Below, piece after piece: positions 1 through 7,350 of a stretch of DNA of 38,127 nucleotides (positions are counted from its first letter, which is position 1; each line of letters opens with the position of its first letter). A model generated the notes under the pieces. That model had not been told where the DNA came from. It searched no databases and saw nothing but the letters and a program-made list of their open reading frames with translations. The position numbers and the translations under genes are program-made. Source of the stretch: Candidatus Sulfuritelmatomonas gaucii (lineage in GTDB: Bacteria > Acidobacteriota > Terriglobia > Terriglobales > Acidobacteriaceae); NCBI GenBank assembly GCA_900290245.1, contig OKRB01000046.1:1-38127 (forward strand). The letters are read 5' to 3'.

Positions 1-2
1 GC

Positions 3-1292
3 GAGCATGGCGGGCGAGGACAACGCGGGAGAGGCATGCAGGGCGGTCGCCGTGGCCCATCGCGCCGCTCGGCGCAGACCACGGACCTGCCGATCATCTC
101 CGATCTGCTGAAAGCGGGACAGGAGATCCTGGTGCAGATCGCAAAAGAGCCCATCGCCAAGAAGGGCGCGCGCATCACGAGCCACATTGCACTGCCCGGC
201 CGGTTCCTGGTCTTCATGCCCACGGTGACCCACGTTGGCGTAAGCCGCAAGATCGCTTCGGACGACGAACGTCGCCGCCTCAAGCGGATCCTGATGAACG
301 AGCGGGGAGAGGCTTCAGGCGGATTTATCGTGCGGACAGCGGCCGACGGCGCATCGGAGGCGGAACTACGCGCCGATCTGCGCTTCCTGATGAATCTCTG
401 GAACGAGATCAAGCAGCGCTCGGATTCCTCCAAGTCGCCGGCGCTGATTTATCATGACCTGTCGCTGATTGAGCGCATTCTGCGCGACCAAGTGAGCGCG
501 AATTTCGCGTCCATCTGGGTAGACACGCAAGAGGACTACGAACGAATCGTGCGCTTCCTGAATCGCTTTTCGCCCTCGCTGATGCGGCGCGTGAAGCTCT
601 ACACCAAGGAGACGCCGCTGTTCGAGCACTTCGGCATTCAGGACGAGATTTCGAAGGCCCTGCGGTCGAAGGTCTGGCTCAAGAGTGGCGGATCAATCGT
701 GATCAACCAGACTGAAGCGCTGGTGGCGATCGACATCAATACCGGCAAGTATGTGGGTAAGTCGGCGCGTCTGGAGGACACGATTCTCAAGACCAACCTG
801 GATGCGGTGCCGGAGATTGTTCGCCAGATCCGGTTGCGCGACCTGGGCGGTATTATCGTGATCGACTTTATCGACATGGACGAGCGCAAGAATCGCTACA
901 AGGTGATGGCAGCTTTGGAAGAAGCGCTGAAGAACGACCGCGCGCCGACAAAGGTTCTGCAGTTCAACGACTTCGGCCTGGTGGCGATCACGCGCAAGAG
1001 GGTGAAGCAGTCGCTGGAGCGGACGCTGAGCGTGGCCTGCCCGACCTGCCAGGCCACCGGCATGGTGAAGAGCCCGGCCACCGTGTGCAACGAGATCTAC
1101 ATCGAGATGCGCAAAATGCGGAAGCATTTTGAGAATACCGATGTGTTGCTGCGCGTGAATCCTGAAACGGTGAAGGTGCTGAAATCGAACGGCAATCGCT
1201 GGCTGAACGATTTTGAGGAGCTGATTGGGAAGAATGTCCTGGTCAAGAGCGACCAGACGCTGCACCCGGAGCAATTCGATATCCAGGGGTGA
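3..1292 (+). CDS. rng: Ribonuclease G/E (Rng), 5' end cut by window
   Basis: Endoribonuclease of the RNase E/G family, which cleaves single-stranded RNA in rRNA maturation and mRNA decay. The reading frame is open to the left edge, so the N-terminus is missing. The window opens in a Gly/Arg-rich stretch and then enters the second half of the S1 domain (DLPIISDLLKAGQ, then LPGRFLVFMPTVTHVGVSR). The two catalytic Asp of the DNase I-like domain are visible: IDINTGK (Asp codon at 732) and VIDFIDMDERK (Asp codon at 864). The zinc-link cysteines follow as CPTC (codons 1038 and 1047). The protein ends about 70 residues later, so it has the short RNase G form without the long RNase E scaffold tail. 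The Gly/Arg segment lies where E. coli RNase G has only a short S1 loop, so it looks like an insert. The family call is firm; rng rather than rne is inferred from the short C-terminus. Confidence 0.93.
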   Translation, partial: EHGGRGQRGRGMQGGRRGPSRRSAQTTDLPIISDLLKAGQEILVQIAKEPIAKKGARITSHIALPGRFLVFMPTVTHVGVSRKIASDDERRRLKRILMNERGEASGGFIVRTAADGASEAELRADLRFLMNLWNEIKQRSDSSKSPALIYHDLSLIERILRDQVSANFASIWVDTQEDYERIVRFLNRFSPSLMRRVKLYTKETPLFEHFGIQDEISKALRSKVWLKSGGSIVINQTEALVAIDINTGKYVGKSARLEDTILKTNLDAVPEIVRQIRLRDLGGIIVIDFIDMDERKNRYKVMAALEEALKNDRAPTKVLQFNDFGLVAITRKRVKQSLERTLSVACPTCQATGMVKSPATVCNEIYIEMRKMRKHFENTDVLLRVNPETVKVLKSNGNRWLNDFEELIGKNVLVKSDQTLHPEQFDIQG

Positions 1293-1593
1293 GCGGGGTT
1301 GACGGAGTTCGCGGAGCTAGCGGAGTTCGCGAGGTTGGCCGAGCTCATTGGGGTCGGCCGCCGATGCTGCATTGCAGCCATGCTCCGTTCTTCCAGTTCA
1401 TATATATAGACTGGGACCGGCGAGGCTGTCGCATGGTGCGGGGCTTTGCAACTTTCCGCAGGCGCGAGGAATCTCATCCAGCGGGAAACAATATTCCAGG
1501 TGAGCAACCTCTAACGGAATTTTGTGTCTAACCCTAGTTAGGCATTCCGTTTCCCCCGAAGTTGAACAAAATTCGATGCTTGAGGTGTTTTCC
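1293..1593. other. Intergenic region rng to beta-barrel gene
   Basis: This 301-base gap has no credible gene. Just after the rng stop there are short imperfect repeats of cggagttcgcggagct (about 1302-1333). A small hairpin GCTGC-att-GCAGC follows near 1366-1378. An AT-rich TATATATA at 1401-1408 stands out in GC-rich DNA and may be a -10 region, but no good -35 lies 16-18 bases upstream. A long hairpin at 1513-1551 is listed separately. Confidence 0.5.
1513..1551. promoter_or_regulatory. Long hairpin in the 5' leader of the beta-barrel gene
   Basis: An outer stem AACGGAAT (1513-1520) pairs with ATTCCGTT (1544-1551), and an inner stem CTAAC (1528-1532) pairs with GTTAG (1537-1541) around the loop CCTA. 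It ends 42 bases before the chosen ATG at 1594. Only three T follow the stem before a run of C, so it is a poor terminator for rng and more likely a leader structure. The function is unknown. Confidence 0.45.
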
Positions 1594-2493
1594 ATGTCGT
1601 ACACCTTTTGGATGCGGCTGGCGCGGTGCGCCGGTTTGGCTGCAGCTGTGGTTCTGTTCACGTGCTATGTTGCGAACGCGCAGTCTACTGCTCCTTCCCA
1701 GGATCAGGCGAGCTCTGGTCAGGCGAGCTCTAGTCAGGCGAGCGACACAAGCTATTCGTCGAGCCAATCGGGCACGGCGCAGGTTGCCGAACTGGCATTG
1801 CCCGAAGCGCCGGCGCCGAGACCTTCGGCTGCTGCTTCAGGGCAGTACGGCAACGGCGGTGGAAACGGCGGCGGCGAGAAGAAAGGGATTTTTCACCGTC
1901 TCACCTTTGAGGCGGGGGGCGGCTTCAACGCGCCCATCAGCAGCAGCGTCACCTATGGCTTCAATTTGACGGTCGGCGGGGGCGTGAGGTTCGATCCGCA
2001 TTTTTCGACGCTGATCGAGTATCAATTTCTCGACGACAAGCTGCCCGGCGCACTGATTGCCGAAACCAACGGAGAAGCAACCGGCGGCAACGCGCACATC
2101 TGGTCATTCACCGTTGATCCCGTGGTCGACCTGGCTCCCAAGGCTACAAATGACGTGTACGTGACCGGCGGCGGAGGCTTTTACCGGAAGGTCACCACGT
2201 TCACGTTTCCGATGGCGCAGGAGTTCTGCACCTACTTTACCTGCGGCATCGGATATGTTCCAGGCACTGTGGGCCACTTCTCAAGCAACCAGGGCGGGTT
2301 TAACGTTGGCGGGGGATTCCAGCACCGGTTGGGGGGCATGTACGGCGAGAGTACCACCGCGCTCTTTGCCGAGGTCCGTTACCTCGATGTGCTCTCACCG
2401 GCGATCGTAGGCAAGTCGGCGAATGGTCTACCACCCGTGACAATCGACAAAGACACCAAAGTACTTCCCATCAGCTTCGGCGTGCGCTGGTAG
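1594..2493 (+). CDS. Exported outer-membrane beta-barrel protein
   Basis: A 299-residue protein with a signal peptide (start MSYTFWMRLARCAG, hydrophobic core, predicted cleavage after VANA). A Ser/Gln/Ala-rich linker comes next, and then a Gly- and aromatic-rich beta-strand region of about 190 residues that ends in FGVRW. This fits the OmpA/OmpW-like outer-membrane barrel families common in Acidobacteriota, with the aromatic C-terminal residue used by the barrel assembly machinery. The start at 1594 is chosen because GAGG (1582-1585) lies 8 bases upstream; the in-frame ATG at 1576 and the further upstream codons lack this and would lengthen the n-region. The linker contains 15-bp DNA repeats (1705-1742). 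No ligand or role can be read from the sequence. Confidence 0.8.
   Translation: MSYTFWMRLARCAGLAAAVVLFTCYVANAQSTAPSQDQASSGQASSSQASDTSYSSSQSGTAQVAELALPEAPAPRPSAAASGQYGNGGGNGGGEKKGIFHRLTFEAGGGFNAPISSSVTYGFNLTVGGGVRFDPHFSTLIEYQFLDDKLPGALIAETNGEATGGNAHIWSFTVDPVVDLAPKATNDVYVTGGGGFYRKVTTFTFPMAQEFCTYFTCGIGYVPGTVGHFSSNQGGFNVGGGFQHRLGGMYGESTTALFAEVRYLDVLSPAIVGKSANGLPPVTIDKDTKVLPISFGVRW
1705..1742 (+). repeat. 15-bp tandem repeat in linker of the barrel protein
   Basis: The unit caggcgagctctggt occurs at 1705-1719, again with one change at 1720-1734, and a third time in part at 1735-1742. It is in frame and encodes QASSG, QASSS, QASD. Such in-frame units in a periplasmic linker can change copy number by slippage. 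Confidence 0.75.
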
Positions 2494-2519
2494 CGCCGGA
2501 GACAACGCAGCTCGAAGCT

Positions 2520-2555
2520 CCCATTCCCTGGTAGTCCGGGGCACAAAGGAATGGG
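2520..2555. promoter_or_regulatory. 8-bp inverted repeat spanning the possible ASST start
   Basis: CCCATTCC (2520-2527) and GGAATGGG (2548-2555) form a perfect 8-bp stem around a 20-base loop, 27 bases after the beta-barrel stop. No T-run follows. The right arm contains the first possible ATG (2551) of the next gene, so the hairpin may be a weak terminator, a start-masking structure, or both. Confidence 0.4.
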
Positions 2556-4482
2556 AATCTCTCTGGCCAAAAGCATGGACAAATGCGCACATCTTCCCCG
2601 TGCAGCGTTATGCCTCGCGTCGCTGACGCTCCTCGCCGGATGCAATGCAGCGTACCGCTCCACTCCGCAAGAATCGCAAGGCCCTGATCCAAGCCCTCCC
2701 ACGAGCGCGCCGCCGACTGCGGGCCAAGGCGGGTCAGTCACCGTTTCTCCGCAGTACGTGGCGCTGGCGCCGGGCCAGAAGGTCCAATTCACTGCGACCG
2801 AGAGCGGCGGCGGCCAGACGGAGTGGCTGGTGGAAGGCGTGCAGGGAGGCAACGCCGGTACGGGCACGGTAAGCGGCAGCGGCAATTACACGGCGCCGGC
2901 AACGGTAGCGCAAAGCGAGAACCTGACCGTGACCGTGGCGCTCACCGGGTCGGCCACGCAGGATTACGCTACGGCGGTGGTGTCGATTATCGCGCCTGCT
3001 ACAGTCACCTGTCCGTTTGAGCTCGGCAATCCGCTGGTGGCGCGGTACTCGCTTTATCTGCCCGCGCCGGGAAAGATGGCGGTTCAGTTCGGGAAAACGA
3101 CAGGCTACGGATTGACCACGTGGCAGGTGCCGACACCCACGGCAGACGGCGGCGAAACGCAGATTTACGTGGCCGGAATGCAGGGCCAGACGCCGTATCA
3201 CATGCGCGCCCAGGTGACGCTGGCGAATGGCGCCACCTACAACGACACCGACCACACGTGTACGACCGATGCGCCACCGGCGACCTCGGCGGTGAATGTC
3301 ACGACGCCCAGCGGAGGAACGCCTCAGCCGGGCATCGAGATGTGGAATACGATTCAGCCGGCGAATGACAGCCAGGTCTTCGCCACCGATTTGAGTGGCA
3401 ACGTGATCTGGACGTACAGCTATTCGCACAGTTCAAACGACTACATCCAGGGAATTCAACTGCTGCCGAACGGCAACCTGCTGATGGTGATTTCGTATCT
3501 CTCTTCGATCACTACGGGCCTGAGCCCCAGCCTGATCAACGAGGTGAGGGAGATTGATCTGGCGGGCAACACGGTGAACAGCCTGACCGTTGCCACGCTC
3601 AACCAGAAGCTCGCAGCGGAGAACTTCCATGATGCGGAAGGCAATGTGTACAAGCTGGGTAGTTTTCACCACGACGTGCTGCACTTGCCGAACGGACACC
3701 TGGTCCTGCTCGGCACTTATCAACGAGCATTCAGCAATCTCGCAGGAACAACGGGCGCGACCGAAGTGATCGGCGATGTGATCGTGGATGTGGACCAGAA
3801 CTTCAATCCCGACTGGGTGTGGAACACTTTCGATCATCTGGATATCAACCGGCGACCGATGAACTGGCCCGACTGGACGCACTCAAACGGCATGCTCTAT
3901 TCAAGCGACGATCACAATCTGCTGCTCTCGATGCGTCATCAGAACTGGATTATCAAGATCAACTTCCTCGACGGCACCGGCTCAGGCGCGGTGATGTGGC
4001 GGCTGGGCGAGGGCGGCGACTTCAAGCTGGTGAACAGGACCGATCCGACCGACTGGTTTTATGCGCAGCACGGGATGAATTACTTCACGCCCAATACGAC
4101 CGGCGTGTTTCGTCTCGGGTTGATGGACAACGGCAACGACCGGATGTTCCCGCCGAGGGCGGTATATTGCAAGCCGTACTCACCTGTGTCGTTGCAATGC
4201 TATTCGACGATGCCGGTGCTGGAGATGAACGAGACCAGCATGACAGCGACGATGATCACGCATTACGTTCCGCCGCCTTCGTACTTCAGCTTTTTTGGCG
4301 GCAATGCTGAGCTGATGGCGAACAACGATATGGAAGTGAATTTTTGCGCGACGCCCAGCGGAGCCATCGTGCAGGAGCTGAGTCCGGATGGTTCGCAGGT
4401 GGTGTGGCAGGGCGCGACGCCGGGCGCCGACCAGTACCACGCTTATCGCATGCCGAGCTTGTACCCGGGAGTGCAGTGGTAG
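2551..4482 (+). CDS. Arylsulfotransferase (ASST)-like lipoprotein with Ig-like domain
   Basis: A 643-residue exported lipoprotein: hydrophobic signal ending in the lipobox LLAGC (Cys31). A Ser/Pro linker follows, then an Ig-like domain (about 60-145, with the GTVSGSGNYTAP motif usual in acidobacterial secreted proteins), then a beta-propeller of the ASST family. Known AssT moves sulfate between phenols through a sulfo-histidine. Candidate catalytic residues are His373 or His374 (FHHDV), His444 (DWTHSN), Arg462 (SMRHQ) and His507 (AQHGMN). The 18-residue His444-Arg462 spacing equals that of His356-Arg374 in E. coli AssT as I recall it, which supports an active enzyme. The start is uncertain: ATG 2551 has AGGA directly against it, while ATG 2575 (MDKCAHL) gives a more usual 23-residue signal but no clear ribosome site. 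Surface location and substrate are inferred. Confidence 0.8.
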   Translation: MGISLAKSMDKCAHLPRAALCLASLTLLAGCNAAYRSTPQESQGPDPSPPTSAPPTAGQGGSVTVSPQYVALAPGQKVQFTATESGGGQTEWLVEGVQGGNAGTGTVSGSGNYTAPATVAQSENLTVTVALTGSATQDYATAVVSIIAPATVTCPFELGNPLVARYSLYLPAPGKMAVQFGKTTGYGLTTWQVPTPTADGGETQIYVAGMQGQTPYHMRAQVTLANGATYNDTDHTCTTDAPPATSAVNVTTPSGGTPQPGIEMWNTIQPANDSQVFATDLSGNVIWTYSYSHSSNDYIQGIQLLPNGNLLMVISYLSSITTGLSPSLINEVREIDLAGNTVNSLTVATLNQKLAAENFHDAEGNVYKLGSFHHDVLHLPNGHLVLLGTYQRAFSNLAGTTGATEVIGDVIVDVDQNFNPDWVWNTFDHLDINRRPMNWPDWTHSNGMLYSSDDHNLLLSMRHQNWIIKINFLDGTGSGAVMWRLGEGGDFKLVNRTDPTDWFYAQHGMNYFTPNTTGVFRLGLMDNGNDRMFPPRAVYCKPYSPVSLQCYSTMPVLEMNETSMTATMITHYVPPPSYFSFFGGNAELMANNDMEVNFCATPSGAIVQELSPDGSQVVWQGATPGADQYHAYRMPSLYPGVQW

Positions 4483-4516
4483 CGGCGCTGGTGCGGGCAG
4501 CGGAACGGGTTTTGCG

Positions 4517-4891
4517 CTACCACGGCTTTTGCTGTTCTTCGGTGGGCGTGCCGACGTCGCCGCGTTCGATGCGCTCGAGAAACGCTCGCGCCAGCTTCCG
4601 TTCGCCGGGATGGCTTTCACCGTGCATGGTGCAGAGGTCAAGGAATTCGTCGCAGAGGGCGTTGCGCTGATCGTTCTGGGAGAAAACGTTTTGTAACGCT
4701 ACGGCCAGTTCTCGAAGCCTGGTCGCCTCGGGCCAGCTGGTTTCCTCTTCATCTTCGCTGACATACTCAGAGAACAACCCGCGACGCCCGCGGGCACACT
4801 CGTCGAGGCATGCGAGCAATTGGTCGCTGAAAGCGCGGCTGAGCGCATCAAGCTGCTCGGGGGGCAGAGCGTCGCGCGGGTCGATGTTCAT
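4517..4891 (-). CDS. Small hypothetical protein downstream of the M24 peptidase gene
   Basis: A 124-residue soluble, helix-rich and acidic protein with no signal peptide that I do not recognise. It has four Cys in two short clusters (LLACLDECARG and ALCDEFLDLC) and two His in TMHGESHPGE, so a metal or disulfide site is possible but unproven. The start codon lies 7 bases after the stop of the upstream peptidase gene (4899-6248, same strand), so the two are almost certainly cotranscribed. It is convergent with the ASST gene across 34 bases. It is accepted as real because of the tight spacing and the protein-like composition. Confidence 0.6.
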   Translation of the reverse strand: MNIDPRDALPPEQLDALSRAFSDQLLACLDECARGRRGLFSEYVSEDEEETSWPEATRLRELAVALQNVFSQNDQRNALCDEFLDLCTMHGESHPGERKLARAFLERIERGDVGTPTEEQQKPW

Positions 4892-4898
4892 GTTGCGG

Positions 4899-6248
4899 TC
4901 ATTTTCCCTGCATCACCGCTTCGACTTCATCGGCGGTGTGCGGCAGCGCAGCATCAAGGTCGATCAGCTTTCCATCCGGTCCGACGAGGAAGTCGCACTC
5001 AATGCGCACGCCGAGCTTTTCATCGGGAATATAGACGCCCGGCTCAATGGTAAAGACCATCCCCGGCTTGAGCACCACCGGGTAGACGCCTGGATCGTGG
5101 ACGTCGATGCCCATCATGTGGCCAAGGCCATGCAGCCAATACTGGCCGAGCGGCTGGCCGTGCAGGTCTTTTCCGTGCGTGTTGATGTAGTTGTAAGCCA
5201 CCGTATCGAGCGAGTTCGGGTCGTGGCGGTCGCGATCGTTGATGGTGGACTTGCCGGCCACGAACGCATTGATGGCCGCCTGCTGAGCGCCGAGCACAAC
5301 GTTAAAAATTTCTCGCTGGCGCGGAGTGAAATGACCATTCACCGGCACGGTGCGCGTGATATCGGCGGCGTACATGGAGTATTCGCAGGCCGCGTCGACG
5401 AGCAGGATGTCGCCATCCTGCATGGTGCGGTCGTTGGCCGAGTAATGCAGAATGGTCGAATTGATTCCGGAGCCCACGATGGGAGCGTAGCTTGGCCGCT
5501 CGCATCCGTTTTCCATCCACACGGCGGTCATGGCACCGGCAACGGCACGCTCGGTCATGCTCGCCTTCACCCACCACTTCATCATCACGCGCTGCGCCAG
5601 CATGGACGCAGCGGAGGATTTCTTGATGAGCTCGATCTCTCCCTCATCCTTGAGCTGGCGGAGCGGCATGGTCAAGGTGGTCACGTCGTGAGGCTGCGGC
5701 ACTTCATTGGTTCCCAGAGTTGTGGCTGTGAAGTTGATGAGCGCTGCGGCCGCCGTCGAATCGGGCTGCGTCCATAGATTCGTGGCCAACGCGTGATCGG
5801 AAGCGACCAGCCGGGTCAGATCCGCGGGCAGCTCGGTCATCGACTCCACGTGATCCACGCCGGAGGCTTCAGTCACGTCAGGCGTTGCGGCGTCCATTTT
5901 CACGCCTGTGTATTTCTCGGTTCGCAGATTGCGCACGGGAAGATAAAGAATCTCTCTGTATGCGCGAGGCGTAGACGCCTGCGGCGCGTCGCCGACAATC
6001 ATCAGCGCCGCGCCCGGTTCGTTCCAGCCGGTCAAATAGTAGAAGTTCGAATCCTGCCGGTAGGGCATGAAATCCAAAACCGGTTCTTCCGCGGCAAAAA
6101 GCACTGCGACCCCACCATGCAGCTCGGCTGCCAACGCGACGCGACGCGCGTGATACGCCCCGGCAGGCTGTTTGTCCAGCGCATGCAGCGGCGGCACGGC
6201 CGTGGAGACAACCAGCAGAGCAAGGAAGAAAAATCGCATCGATTTCAT
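4899..6248 (-). CDS. Exported Xaa-Pro aminopeptidase-like M24 metallopeptidase
   Basis: A 449-residue protein with an N-terminal signal peptide (KSMRFFFLALLVVSTAVPPLHA), an aminopeptidase-P N-domain (RQDSNFYYLTGW near 64-75) and a pita-bread M24 catalytic domain. The five dinuclear-metal ligands are all visible: Asp285 (LLVDAA), Asp296 (AADITR), His377 (GLGHMMG), Glu402 (TIEPG) and Glu417 (RIECD). It should remove an N-terminal residue from peptides with proline in second position, outside the cytoplasm. That fits the protein-degrading exported enzyme sets of soil acidobacteria. ATG 6248 and ATG 6239 are both possible starts and give the same signal. A likely promoter lies just upstream. Confidence 0.9.
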   Translation of the reverse strand: MKSMRFFFLALLVVSTAVPPLHALDKQPAGAYHARRVALAAELHGGVAVLFAAEEPVLDFMPYRQDSNFYYLTGWNEPGAALMIVGDAPQASTPRAYREILYLPVRNLRTEKYTGVKMDAATPDVTEASGVDHVESMTELPADLTRLVASDHALATNLWTQPDSTAAAALINFTATTLGTNEVPQPHDVTTLTMPLRQLKDEGEIELIKKSSAASMLAQRVMMKWWVKASMTERAVAGAMTAVWMENGCERPSYAPIVGSGINSTILHYSANDRTMQDGDILLVDAACEYSMYAADITRTVPVNGHFTPRQREIFNVVLGAQQAAINAFVAGKSTINDRDRHDPNSLDTVAYNYINTHGKDLHGQPLGQYWLHGLGHMMGIDVHDPGVYPVVLKPGMVFTIEPGVYIPDEKLGVRIECDFLVGPDGKLIDLDAALPHTADEVEAVMQGK

Positions 6249-6254
6249 CTCGCT

Positions 6255-6283
6255 ATTGTCGCGCCTTGCGGTTCGGCACGCAA
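6255..6283 (-). promoter_or_regulatory. Candidate sigma70 promoter for the M24 peptidase
   Basis: Read on the minus strand, TTGCGT (6283-6278) and GACAAT (6260-6255) are separated by exactly 17 bases. Each hexamer matches the consensus at four positions. Transcription would start close to the ATG at 6248, which leaves little or no leader. Found by eye only. Confidence 0.3.
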
Positions 6284-6333
6284 AGCAAATCCGCTGAGGA
6301 TGTTGACAACTTTGCGCCGCCCGAGGAAGGCAA

Positions 6334-7350
6334 TCACAGGCTGTTGCCGAAGGGCAACAGCGGCCGGCCGATCCAGAAGCGATTGCTCAAGCGGGTGAGC
6401 GCGCCCACCCGACGCCGAGCCAGGCGCGCCTGCGCTTCGCGCCAGGGACCCGTGAAGCGAATTGCGGCCGGCAGGCGCCGGTAGATTGCGGGCAAGCGGC
6501 GCCGAGCGCGTGCGGCGGCTTGCTGCTCTGGCACGCCAAATTGCAGGGCAAATTCGCGGCGGAAGCGCTCGGGCATCCACTCCGTGGTGAGGGCGCAATA
6601 CCAATTCGGCAGCCGAACCCAGGAACCGGCTCCGGCGAGGAGATTGTGCGCCATTGCGCGCGCTTTGCCGCTCACGCCCAGTTCGTCAGAGTCGTGCATC
6701 GCGTTGTTATACGCTTCAAAGGCCGGCCAATCTTCCGGCAGCGAAGCGGCAGGAAGTCCGAAGAGTGCGGCCAGCGTCTTCCATTCCTGGAAGTACTGCT
6801 CCCGCTCGGCGGCGGCGAGCGGCGGAAGAACGCAATCGTGGGCCAGGACGGCACTTTCGACGAGGGTCGCGAAGACCCAACGCAACGCTGCGATCTGATT
6901 GGCTTCGTAGTGCGAACCGCGTTTCCAACGCGCGACGTCTTCGGGCATCGCGCCGCGAATGCGCGTGTGAAGTGTATAAAGGTGGCGAGCAGCGGCCAGC
7001 GCCTGGTCGAGCGTGCCGAAGACCATGGTGAAGACGACGCGAAAGGTATTATGGAAACGCCGGATGGGATCGTCCATGACGGCGGAGTGCTCGGCGAGCG
7101 AGGCCGTCACCCAGGGGTGGGCGAGCTGAAGCAGCGCGGCGCGGCCGGCACCGAGGAAGAGCGCCGACTCGCAGTTAAGACTCCAACTGATTGAATTCGG
7201 CCCGAAGATGCCGGCTTTTGGGTCCGGTGTGCCGGCGGCGATGGCGGCGAGCAGGGATTCGCTGTCGCGAGAGGAGACGCGCCCGCCGGAATCATCATCG
7301 TGCGGGAGTGGGAGCGGGATCGCGATTTGTTGCAAATCAACCAGGCTCAC
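6334..7350 (-). CDS. MpaB/DUF2236-family oxygenase-like protein
   Basis: A 338-residue soluble protein with no signal peptide. It has the DUF2236 (MpaB / latex-clearing-protein) signature: FGPNSISWSLNCESALFLG, then LLQLAHPWV near residues 75-85, HNTFRVVFTMVFGT, and the long helical region with SHYEANQIAALRWV. Members that have been studied are heme-dependent oxygenases (rubber oxygenase Lcp, fungal MpaB'), but most bacterial copies have no known substrate. The start is GTG at 7350; its last two bases are shared with the TGA stop of the decarboxylase gene in a GTGA overlap, with GAGG 8 bases upstream. The two proteins are therefore translationally coupled and probably act on one substrate or pathway. 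That link is an inference. Confidence 0.8.
   Translation of the reverse strand: MSLVDLQQIAIPLPLPHDDDSGGRVSSRDSESLLAAIAAGTPDPKAGIFGPNSISWSLNCESALFLGAGRAALLQLAHPWVTASLAEHSAVMDDPIRRFHNTFRVVFTMVFGTLDQALAAARHLYTLHTRIRGAMPEDVARWKRGSHYEANQIAALRWVFATLVESAVLAHDCVLPPLAAAEREQYFQEWKTLAALFGLPAASLPEDWPAFEAYNNAMHDSDELGVSGKARAMAHNLLAGAGSWVRLPNWYCALTTEWMPERFRREFALQFGVPEQQAAARARRRLPAIYRRLPAAIRFTGPWREAQARLARRRVGALTRLSNRFWIGRPLLPFGNSL

Noticed and set aside
1705..1742. Regular short repeats that might suggest a CRISPR array
   Set aside because: The units are directly adjacent without spacers and are in frame within a coding linker.
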